Origin: an uncultured Gemmatimonadota bacterium
Lineage (GTDB): Bacteria > Gemmatimonadota > Gemmatimonadetes > Gemmatimonadales > Gemmatimonadaceae
Direction of reading: 5' to 3'
Assembly (NCBI GenBank): GCA_946479895.1
Contig: CAMLHT010000109.1
Coordinates: 1-11,697 of the forward strand
DNA length: 11,697 nt
How positions within the stretch are numbered: position 1 is the first letter of the stretch; every line of letters begins with the position of its first letter. Under the pieces are notes generated by a model. The model ran no database searches, was not told the DNA's origin, and saw only the letters and a list, made by a program, of their open reading frames with translations. The position numbers were made by a program, and so were the translations under genes. Shown here one piece after another: positions 1-5,962 of the stretch.

Positions 1-239
1 ACATCCTCGCGAACGCGGGCGGCGTGACCGTCTCGTACTTCGAGTGGGTGCAGGACCGCGGCGGCTACTTCTGGACCGAGGAAGTCGTCAACGAGCGGCT
101 CACCGACATCATGAAGCGGAGCTTCGCGGACGTGCTGAAGCTGTCGACGCAGCACAAGGTCAACATGCGGACGGCGGCGTACATGCTGTCGATCAGCCGC
201 GTGGCGACCGTCCACCGTCTCCGCGGCATCTACGCCTGA
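1..239 (+). CDS. Glu/Leu/Phe/Val dehydrogenase, C-terminal end (5' truncated by window)
   Basis: Only the last 78 residues are in view; the frame is open from base 3 to the TGA at 237-239 and the true start lies upstream of the window. The visible protein begins [17 protein letters not shown], the signature of the C-terminal part of hexameric NAD(P)-dependent glutamate dehydrogenases and their leucine/phenylalanine/valine relatives. It ends in the usual [16 protein letters not shown] tail. The family catalyses reversible oxidative deamination of L-glutamate (or a branched/aromatic amino acid) in the cytoplasm. The conserved tail resembles GdhA more than leucine dehydrogenase, but substrate-specifying residues are outside the window, so no symbol is given. 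The GTG at 24 is an internal codon, not the start. The next gene begins 55 bases downstream behind its own -10 box, so this is probably the last gene of its transcript. Confidence 0.9.
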   Translation, partial: ILANAGGVTVSYFEWVQDRGGYFWTEEVVNERLTDIMKRSFADVLKLSTQHKVNMRTAAYMLSISRVATVHRLRGIYA

Positions 240-245
240 CCGTGC

Positions 246-275
246 GCGCCGCCGCTGAGCCCTGGCGGCCGGCGC
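246..275 (+). other. GC-rich hairpin after the dehydrogenase gene
   Basis: GCCGCC at 248-253 pairs with GGCGGC at 264-269 around a 10-base loop. An alternative outer pairing is GCGCC at 246-250 with GGCGC at 271-275. No T-run follows, so it is not a canonical rho-independent terminator. It sits just upstream of the rlmH -10 box and may end or slow transcription from the dehydrogenase gene. Chance hairpins are common at this GC content. Confidence 0.3.
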
Positions 276-282
276 CCCGGTC

Positions 283-288
283 TATGAT
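283..288 (+). promoter_or_regulatory. -10 box for a probable leaderless rlmH transcript
   Basis: TATGAT matches the sigma-70 -10 consensus at 5 of 6 positions and ends 6 bases before the GTG at 295. Transcription would therefore begin at about the G of the start codon. No Shine-Dalgarno-like sequence lies upstream of the GTG, which agrees with a leaderless mRNA. A convincing -35 element is not visible. The same 6-base spacing is seen before uvrC. Confidence 0.5.
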
Positions 289-294
289 CCCGAC

Positions 295-759
295 GTGCGC
301 ATCTCGATCATCGTCGTCGGGCGTCCGCGCGACGCGGCGCTCGCGGCCGCGGCGCAGGAATACGAGCGCCGCGCCGTGCACTACTGGCCGATGTCGGTGG
401 TCGAGGTGAAGGAGGAATCGGCGAAGAACCGGTCGCCGGAATTCGTTCGCGAGAAGGAAGGCGAGCGGATCCTGGCGCAGGTTCCCGCCGGCGCCACGCT
501 CGTGGCATGCGCCGAAGGCGGAAAGGGCTTCTCTTCCGCGGCGTTCTCCGCCTGGCTGCAGTCGGCCCGTGACGAGGCCCGCGACGTCGCCATCGTGATC
601 GGCGGCGCGTTCGGTCTCGCGGACGCCGTCGTCAGGGCAGCCGCGATGAAGCTCTCGCTGGCTCCGTTCACCCTGCCGCACGAGCTCGCGCGCGTGGTGC
701 TCGCCGAGCAGGTCTATCGTGCCGGCACCATCGCCCGCGGGGAGCCTTACCACAAATGA
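295..759 (+). CDS. rlmH: 23S rRNA pseudouridine-1915 N3-methyltransferase RlmH
   Basis: The product is 154 residues, the normal size for RlmH, a small SPOUT-class methyltransferase. RlmH uses S-adenosylmethionine to methylate N3 of pseudouridine 1915 in helix 69 of 23S rRNA on assembled 70S ribosomes. The SAM-binding knot loop is visible as IGGAFGL (residues 102-108). The conserved C-terminal block LPHELARVVLAEQVYRA (127-143) is followed by the invariant PYHK end (151-154). The GTG at 295 is chosen because the N-terminus MRISIIVVGRPR matches the family's first beta strand and no other in-frame start lies nearby. The ATG at 284 is in another frame and is part of the -10 box. The stop TGA (757-759) overlaps the bshC start as ATGA, so rlmH, bshC and murJ are probably one translationally coupled operon. 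Confidence 0.96.
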   Translation: MRISIIVVGRPRDAALAAAAQEYERRAVHYWPMSVVEVKEESAKNRSPEFVREKEGERILAQVPAGATLVACAEGGKGFSSAAFSAWLQSARDEARDVAIVIGGAFGLADAVVRAAAMKLSLAPFTLPHELARVVLAEQVYRAGTIARGEPYHK

Positions 760-2309
760 GCCTCCCTCGCGTGCTCACGGAACCGCTCGGTGGCTCGCCG
801 CTCTCGCGTGCCATGCAGCGTGGGGAAGTCGCCGGGATCGGGGAGTCGTGGCCGCGGGACGCGGATGCGTGGAAGGCGCGCGTCAGGGAGGTCCGCGGAC
901 GATTCGGGGATAGCCGGTGGCTGGAGCGGCTGGCCCCGGCGCTGGGTCAGAGCGCGACGCTGCCGGCGCTGGTTCGCGCCGCGTCGGATGGCGTCGTGGT
1001 GACGACCGGCCAGCAGGCGGCCCTGTTCGGGGGGCCGCTGCTCACGCTCGTGAAGGCGTTGAGCGCGCGGGCGTTCGCCGACGCGATCGAGCGCGCGACC
1101 GGCGTGCCCTGCGCGACGATCTTCTGGGCGGCGACGGACGATGCCGATTTCGCCGAGGCGGCGTCCGTCATGATTCCCCAGACGGGAGGGGCGCGGGCGC
1201 TGTCGGTGCCGGCGACGCAGCCCGCCGGGACGCCCATGTCCAAGGTGCCACTCCGCGACGTCGAGCCGCTGCTCGACGCGATGGCGGGCGTCGCCGGCTC
1301 GGCCGGAGAGCAGGGGATCGAGGCCCTGCGCCGGCACTACCGCGACGGCGTCACCCTGGGCGACGCCTATCTCGCCTTCATGCGCGAGCTCCTCGCGCCG
1401 TGGGGTATCGCCGTGCTCGACGCGAGCCACGCCGCGCTGCTGGAGTCCGCGCGTCCCACCGTTGCGACTGCCCTCGAGCGATCGGGCGCCGTCGAGAAAT
1501 CACTCGCGGACTGGACGGCCTCTCTCGAGCGGAGCGGCTTCCGGCCACAGGTGGAATCGGTCCCCGGGTTGTCGCTCGTCTTCGCGAACGAGGGATCGAC
1601 GAAGCGTCGCGTTCCCGTGGCCGAGGCAGCGGAGATCGGCGGGTCGAAGCTGCCGCTCAGTCCCAACGTCCTGCTCCGCCCGATCGTCGAGGCTGCGATC
1701 CTTCCGACGGTCGCCTATGTGGCCGGGCCCGGAGAGATCGCGTACTTCGCGCAGGTGCCCCCCATCGCCGACGCCATCGGCGCCGCGCGTCCGATCGCCG
1801 TTCCGCGCTGGTCGACGACGATCGTGGAGCCCTCCATCGACCGCATCCTGGAGCGGTACGGCGTGGCGGGCGAGGAACTGCGGGACTTCGACGTCCTGCT
1901 CACGCGGCTGGTCCGGGCGCGCATGCCCGAGGGGCTCGCCGCTCCGCTCGGGGACCTGCGCAGGGCCATCGACGCCGCCACCACCGCGCTCGAGCAGGAG
2001 GCGGCGGCGCATCGGGTCGATCCACGGATCGTCGCGGGGCTGCGCGCGCAGCTGGGCCTGCGCCTCGACCGCGGGGATCGAAGGATCACCGCCGCGCTCA
2101 AGCGGAACGAGGCTGAGCTGCGCCGTGACCTCGGCACGGCGCGCGGGTCGCTTTACCCGGAAGGGATTCGGCAGGAGCGGTCGCTGAGCTTCGTGCCGTT
2201 CGTCGCGCGCTACGGCGACGCCCTCATCGAGCGGATGCTGGTGGAAGCCGCGCGACATGCGCACGCCACGGTGGGGAGCGCACCTGGCGCCGCGGTGGGC
2301 GCCCGATGA
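756..2309 (+). CDS. bshC: Bacillithiol biosynthesis cysteine-adding enzyme BshC
   Basis: The 517-residue product belongs to the BshC family, which in Bacillus joins cysteine to glucosaminyl-malate in the last step of bacillithiol synthesis. Visible family blocks are VTTGQQAALFGGPLLTL (82-98), FWAATDDADF (123-132), LSPNVLLRP (301-309), YVAGPGEIAYFAQV (321-334), a charged helical stretch at about 395-470 that corresponds to the family's coiled coil, and a C-terminal FVPFVARYGDALIERM (485-500). From memory the family usually reads E-D-H-D-F where this protein has D-D-A-D-F, so a histidine appears replaced by Ala130. The ATG at 756 overlaps the rlmH stop and a GGGGAG stretch lies 11 bases upstream at 739-744. 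The gene ends in an ATGA overlap with murJ. BshA and BshB are not in the window. The family assignment is firm; that the cell makes bacillithiol itself is inferred. Confidence 0.93.
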   Translation: MSLPRVLTEPLGGSPLSRAMQRGEVAGIGESWPRDADAWKARVREVRGRFGDSRWLERLAPALGQSATLPALVRAASDGVVVTTGQQAALFGGPLLTLVKALSARAFADAIERATGVPCATIFWAATDDADFAEAASVMIPQTGGARALSVPATQPAGTPMSKVPLRDVEPLLDAMAGVAGSAGEQGIEALRRHYRDGVTLGDAYLAFMRELLAPWGIAVLDASHAALLESARPTVATALERSGAVEKSLADWTASLERSGFRPQVESVPGLSLVFANEGSTKRRVPVAEAAEIGGSKLPLSPNVLLRPIVEAAILPTVAYVAGPGEIAYFAQVPPIADAIGAARPIAVPRWSTTIVEPSIDRILERYGVAGEELRDFDVLLTRLVRARMPEGLAAPLGDLRRAIDAATTALEQEAAAHRVDPRIVAGLRAQLGLRLDRGDRRITAALKRNEAELRRDLGTARGSLYPEGIRQERSLSFVPFVARYGDALIERMLVEAARHAHATVGSAPGAAVGAR

Positions 2310-3943
2310 CCGGCCCGAGCGGGGACAACGCGCCCCCGTCCGCGGCTGACGAGCCGACGCCCGCCGAACCGGGAAAGAGAAAGGGGCTCGCCGGCGCGTT
2401 CTTCGTGTCGCTCGGCATCTTCGCGACGAAGATCTTCGGGGTCGTCCGCAATGCGTTCATCGCGAAGTACCTCGGCGATACTCCGGCTGCCGATGCGTTC
2501 AACGCCGCGGCGCGGATTCCGAACCTGCTCCAGAATCTCTTCGGTGAGGGAGCGCTCTCGGCATCGTTCATTCCGGTTTACTCGCGGCTCCGGGCCGAAG
2601 GCAAGGACAGGGAGGCCGGCGTGGTGGCCGGCGGCGTCCTTGCCACGCTGACACTCGTCGTCGCGGTGGCGGTGGCCCTCGGCATGATCTTCACGCCGCA
2701 GCTCCTGCCGATCCTCGCCGGTGGGCTCAAGGGCGAGACGCGCGCGATGGCGATCGACTTCGTGCGCATCCTGTTCCCGGGGATCGGGATCCTGGTGCTC
2801 GGCGCGTGGTGCCTCGGAGTCCTGAACAGCCATCGCCGGTTCTTCCTGTCGTACGCGGCCCCTGTCGCATGGAGCCTCGTGATGATCGGCGCCTTCGCGT
2901 ATTTCGGTCCGCGGCAATCGGTCGAACAGGTCGCGCGCACGGGCACGTGGGCGTTCGTGATCGGGGCGGTGGCGCAGGTGCTGGTGCAGGTGCCCGGCGT
3001 GGTGAAGCTGGTCGGCCCGCACATCCGCCTGGCGCCTAACTGGGGGAACGCCAACGTGCGCGCGGTGCTGCGGAATTTCATTCCGGTCGGCGTCAGTCGC
3101 GGCATCGTCCAGATCAGCAACTACGTCGACATCGCCATATCGTCGTACCTGCCCGCGGGCACGCTCTCCCTCCTGACCTACGCGACGACGATTTCGTACC
3201 TGCCGGTGAGCATGTTCGGTATCGGCATTTCGGCGGCGGAACTGCCGGAGATGTCCAGCGTGACCGGATCGGACGACGAGCGTGCGCGGAAGCTCCGCGA
3301 GCGGTTGAACGCCGGATTGCGGCATATCGCCTACTTCGTGATTCCGTCGGCGCTCTCCATGGTCGCCGCGGGAGACACCATGGCGGCGGCGCTGTTCGAG
3401 CATGGGCCCCGCTTCTCGCACCAGAGCACGATCTACGTCTGGGGCATCCTCGCCGGGTCGGCCGTCGGACTGCTCGCGAGCACCAGCGGGCGCCTGTATT
3501 CGTCGACGTACTACGCGCTGCACGACACGCGCACGCCGCTCAGGTTCGCCATCGTCCGGGTCCTGCTCACGTCAGTGCTCGGGTACCTCTTCGCCGTGCC
3601 GCTGCCGCGGATGCTCGGCCTCGACGGCCACTGGGGTGGCGCGGGGCTGACGGTCTCGTTCGGCGTCGCCGGATGGGCCGAGTACATGCTGCTGAGGCGT
3701 GGTCTCGCCAGGCGAATCGGAAAGACGGGGCTGCCGCTGGCGTTTTCAGCCCGGCTCTGGGCCTCGGCGGCGATCGCCGGCCTGGCCGCGTTCGGCCTGA
3801 AGCAGGTCCTGTCGATCCCGAGCCACGTCGTGACGGCCGTGGTCGTTCTTGGCGCCTTCGGCCTGGTGTACCTCGGCGCGACGCTGGTGATGAAGGTCCC
3901 GGAATCCACCATCCTGCTGCGGCGCCTGAAGCTCGCGCGCTGA
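2306..3943 (+). CDS. murJ: Lipid II flippase MurJ (MviN family)
   Basis: The 545-residue polytopic membrane protein belongs to the MurJ/MviN branch of the MOP superfamily, which flips undecaprenyl-linked lipid II across the inner membrane for peptidoglycan synthesis. A hydrophilic N-terminal extension of about 26 residues precedes the first membrane helix. Diagnostic motifs are FGVVRNAFIAKYLG (44-57), ADAFNAAARIPNLL (62-75), FGEGALSASFIPVY (79-92) and YLPVSMFGIGISAAELPEM (298-316). Long hydrophobic segments continue to the C-terminus, consistent with about 14 helices. Against E. coli MurJ from memory, Arg24 is kept (Arg48) and Asp39 is kept (Asp63). Arg18 is Lys42, Arg52 is Gln76 and Arg270 aligns with Thr295, so the cavity charge pattern differs. 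The ATG overlaps the bshC stop (ATGA), indicating coupling. No signal peptide is expected or seen. Confidence 0.95.
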   Translation: MTGPSGDNAPPSAADEPTPAEPGKRKGLAGAFFVSLGIFATKIFGVVRNAFIAKYLGDTPAADAFNAAARIPNLLQNLFGEGALSASFIPVYSRLRAEGKDREAGVVAGGVLATLTLVVAVAVALGMIFTPQLLPILAGGLKGETRAMAIDFVRILFPGIGILVLGAWCLGVLNSHRRFFLSYAAPVAWSLVMIGAFAYFGPRQSVEQVARTGTWAFVIGAVAQVLVQVPGVVKLVGPHIRLAPNWGNANVRAVLRNFIPVGVSRGIVQISNYVDIAISSYLPAGTLSLLTYATTISYLPVSMFGIGISAAELPEMSSVTGSDDERARKLRERLNAGLRHIAYFVIPSALSMVAAGDTMAAALFEHGPRFSHQSTIYVWGILAGSAVGLLASTSGRLYSSTYYALHDTRTPLRFAIVRVLLTSVLGYLFAVPLPRMLGLDGHWGGAGLTVSFGVAGWAEYMLLRRGLARRIGKTGLPLAFSARLWASAAIAGLAAFGLKQVLSIPSHVVTAVVVLGAFGLVYLGATLVMKVPESTILLRRLKLAR

Positions 3944-3947
3944 CGTA

Positions 3948-3968
3948 CCGACCCCGGAATCCGGTCGG
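3948..3968 (+). other. Hairpin between murJ and uvrC
   Basis: CCGACC at 3948-3953 pairs with GGTCGG at 3963-3968 around a 9-base loop that itself contains CCGG and CC. An alternative register pairs ACCC (3951-3954) with GGGT (3967-3970). There is no T-run, so a canonical rho-independent terminator is not supported. It lies five bases after the murJ stop and may insulate murJ from uvrC. Confidence 0.4.
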
Positions 3969-3988
3969 GTCGCGCCATGACCCGCCGA

Positions 3989-3994
3989 TAGATT
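3989..3994 (+). promoter_or_regulatory. -10 box for a probable leaderless uvrC transcript
   Basis: TAGATT (TANNNT type, 4 of 6 matches to TATAAT) ends 6 bases before the uvrC ATG at 4001, so the predicted first transcribed base is about the A of ATG. GAGGG at 3996-4000 abuts the ATG with no spacer, too close for a normal Shine-Dalgarno interaction. That supports leaderless initiation. No clear -35 box is visible 16-18 bases upstream. Confidence 0.45.
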
Positions 3995-4000
3995 TGAGGG

Positions 4001-5914
4001 ATGCGGCAGTTTCCCGAAGCGCTGCTCGAGCGCATCAGCCATCTCCCCGAATCACCAGGCGTCTACCTGTGGCGTGACGCCGAGGGGACGGTGCTGTACG
4101 TCGGGAAGGCAAAACGGCTGAGGTCGCGCGTCCGGAGCTACGTCGCCGCCGACCACGTCGAGAGCGTCAAGACCCGCGCGCTCATGCAGCAGGTGCAGTC
4201 CGTCGAGACGATCATTCTGCCCACCGAGGAAGCCGCGCTCATCCTCGAGGCGAACCTGATCAAGGAGCACCACCCGCGCTACAACATCGCGCTGCGGGAC
4301 GACAAGTCGTATCCGTACATCAAGGTCACGGTCCAGGAGCCGTTTCCCCGCGTCTACGTCACAAGGCATCTCGTGAACGACGGCGGCCGCTACTTCGGGC
4401 CGTACACCGACGTGGCGGCCATGCGGCGGGCGCTCAACGTGGTGAAGCGCATCTTCACCGTCCGGTCGTGCAACTACGACATGCCCCGGGTGATGCCGGA
4501 CCGTCCGTGCCTCGACTATCACATCGGCCGCTGCAAGGCCCCGTGCATCCTCGCCCAGACGCAGGCGGAGTATCAGGCGATGATCGACGAGGTGCTGCTG
4601 TTTCTCGACGGGCGGACGGACGAGGTCATCCGGCGCGTCAGCGAGCGAATGGAGCTGGCCGTCGAGGCCCTCGACTTCGAGCGCGCCGCCGAGTTCCGCG
4701 ACGTGCTGCGGAAGCTCGAGCGGATGGAGGAGCCGTCGCTGGTGGTGGAAGTCGAGGGCGGGGACCGCGACGTCATCGGCTACGCGAGGGACGGCGACGA
4801 GGCGACGATCGCCCTGCTGCGGATCCGCGACGGCAAGCTGCTCGCGCGCGACCAGCAGTTCATCGAGAACCTCGAGGAGGAATCCGACGCCGCGGTGCTG
4901 ACGGCCTACCTCGTGGGCCCGTACCGCATCGGTCCCGAGCGGGCGCGGGAGGTTCTCCTGCCGTTCGCGCCGGAAGACGACGAAGCGGTCAGTGCCGCGC
5001 TGGAGAAGGCGAAGCTGCACGTCCCCCAGCGTGGCCCGCGCCGCGAAGTCGTGGAGCTGGCGACGCAGAATGCGCGTCACCTGCTCGAGGACGCGCGCCT
5101 GGCCGGCGACGAGCCTCCGGAGGAGCGAGCCGCCGATCCCGTGTACGAGCTCCAGCGCCAGCTCGGATTGCAGAAGGTCCCGCGATCGATGGTCTGCTTC
5201 GACATCTCGCACGCGCAGGGGACCGACACCGTCGCGAGCTGCGTCTGGTTCCAGAACGGCCGGCCCCTGCGCGCGGAGTATCGGAAGTTCAAGGTCAGGA
5301 CCGTCGAGGGCGTGGACGACTTCGCCTCGATGCGCGAGGTGGTCGGCCGGTATTTCCGCCGGCGCCTCGAGGAGTCGAAGCCGCTGCCCGACCTCGTCGT
5401 GATCGACGGCGGCAAGGGTCAGCTCAGCTCTGCGCAGTCGGTCCTCGAGGAGCTCGGCCTCGCTCACCTGTCGCTCATCAGCCTCGCCAAGCGGGAGGAG
5501 GAGATCTTCCTGCCGGGAAGGAGCGACTCGATCCTGCTGAAGCGGCGGTCACCCGCGCTGCGCATGCTCCAGCAGGCGCGCGACGAGGCGCACCGGTTCG
5601 CGATCACCTTCCAGCGCGCGCGCCGCTCCGCCCGCACGATCACCTCGGAGCTTCTCCGCATTCCCGGCATCGGCGATCGCCGCCGCCGCGAGCTCCTCCA
5701 TGCGTTCGGCAGCCTCCAGGGCGTGAAGGACGCGCCGCTCGAAGCCATTGCAGCGTTGCCCGGATTCAGCACGAAGACGGCGCAAAAGGTCAGGGATGCG
5801 CTCGACGGGCGCGAGAGCTCGAGCGGGAGTGGGAGTGGGAGTGGGAGTGAGGCCGAGACGGCGATTGGCGAAGGGACTGAGCCGAAGGCGAGTCCCCCGA
5901 TTGAAAACGGCTAG
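4001..5914 (+). CDS. uvrC: Excinuclease ABC subunit C (UvrC)
   Basis: The 637-residue product is the dual-incision nuclease of nucleotide excision repair, acting on the UvrB-DNA lesion complex. In order it has a GIY-YIG nuclease domain (GVYLWRD at 20-26, LYVGKAKRL at 32-40, LEANLIK with Glu83), four cysteines (157, 170, 178, 182) spaced as in the family's iron-sulphur region, and a UvrB-interacting UVR helix pair (about 208-243). The RNase H-like C-terminal nuclease follows with Asp401 in FDISHAQG, Asp440 in VDDFASM, Asp469 in VVIDGGKGQ and His531. Tandem helix-hairpin-helix motifs (about 550-601) complete the core. A low-complexity tail (604-637) starts with a Ser-Gly repeat encoded by a tandem hexamer. 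ATG 4001 is preceded by an in-frame TGA at 3995 and is the only start that keeps the full GIY-YIG domain. All expected catalytic residues appear present. Confidence 0.97.
   Translation: MRQFPEALLERISHLPESPGVYLWRDAEGTVLYVGKAKRLRSRVRSYVAADHVESVKTRALMQQVQSVETIILPTEEAALILEANLIKEHHPRYNIALRDDKSYPYIKVTVQEPFPRVYVTRHLVNDGGRYFGPYTDVAAMRRALNVVKRIFTVRSCNYDMPRVMPDRPCLDYHIGRCKAPCILAQTQAEYQAMIDEVLLFLDGRTDEVIRRVSERMELAVEALDFERAAEFRDVLRKLERMEEPSLVVEVEGGDRDVIGYARDGDEATIALLRIRDGKLLARDQQFIENLEEESDAAVLTAYLVGPYRIGPERAREVLLPFAPEDDEAVSAALEKAKLHVPQRGPRREVVELATQNARHLLEDARLAGDEPPEERAADPVYELQRQLGLQKVPRSMVCFDISHAQGTDTVASCVWFQNGRPLRAEYRKFKVRTVEGVDDFASMREVVGRYFRRRLEESKPLPDLVVIDGGKGQLSSAQSVLEELGLAHLSLISLAKREEEIFLPGRSDSILLKRRSPALRMLQQARDEAHRFAITFQRARRSARTITSELLRIPGIGDRRRRELLHAFGSLQGVKDAPLEAIAALPGFSTKTAQKVRDALDGRESSSGSGSGSGSEAETAIGEGTEPKASPPIENG
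5825..5848 (+). repeat. Four tandem GGGAGT hexamers (G-quadruplex motif) inside the uvrC 3' end
   Basis: GGGAGT is repeated four times without interruption, at 5825, 5831, 5837 and 5843. Read in the uvrC frame it encodes alternating Gly-Ser after the last helix-hairpin-helix. The + strand fits the classical intramolecular G-quadruplex pattern of four G3 tracts separated by 3-base loops (5825-5845), and the same strand sense is carried by the mRNA. Unit length is a multiple of three, so slippage would change tail length without a frameshift. Confidence 0.85.
5873..5896 (+). other. Hairpin at the uvrC 3' end
   Basis: GGGACT at 5873-5878 pairs with AGTCCC at 5891-5896. Inside, GCC at 5881-5883 pairs with GGC at 5887-5889 over a GAA loop, giving a nearly continuous 9-pair stem with a small 2x1 internal loop. 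It lies within the uvrC coding tail 16 bases upstream of the stop codon. The downstream sequence has no T-run, so it is not a standard terminator. It could pause polymerase or protect the mRNA 3' end. Confidence 0.45.
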
Positions 5915-5917
5915 AAT
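5912..5917 (+). promoter_or_regulatory. Possible -10 box for thrC-larC, overlapping the uvrC stop
   Basis: TAGAAT matches the -10 consensus at 5 of 6 positions, and its first three bases are the uvrC stop codon. It sits in a short AT-richer island (5900-5921) within GC-rich DNA. Transcription would start near 5924, leaving a leader of about 39 bases before the thrC GTG. No good -35 box is found at 16-18 bases upstream, so this is a weak call. Confidence 0.35.
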
Positions 5918-5962
5918 TCAACCGACCTCGCACTCCGCTCTCACCCGACTCCAGCTCCCCTC

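Noticed and set aside
917..2116. 399-codon + strand frame inside bshC
   Set aside because: Gly/Arg/Ala-rich out-of-frame reading of bshC without motifs.
2210..3523. 437-codon open frame on the minus strand opposite bshC/murJ
   Set aside because: It crosses the bshC-murJ junction and is highly Arg/Glu-rich with no recognisable domain; it is a shadow of murJ.
4052..5467. 471-codon open frame on the minus strand opposite uvrC
   Set aside because: It mirrors uvrC, which has all family motifs; the antisense protein has only biased composition.
5825..5848. Hexamer repeat as a CRISPR or IS-end signal
   Set aside because: Units are 6 bases, contiguous and in coding frame; there are no spacers, no flanking duplication and no transposase.
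5901..5906. TTGAAA as a -35 box for the thrC promoter
   Set aside because: Only 5 bases separate it from the TAGAAT box, far from the 16-18 needed.
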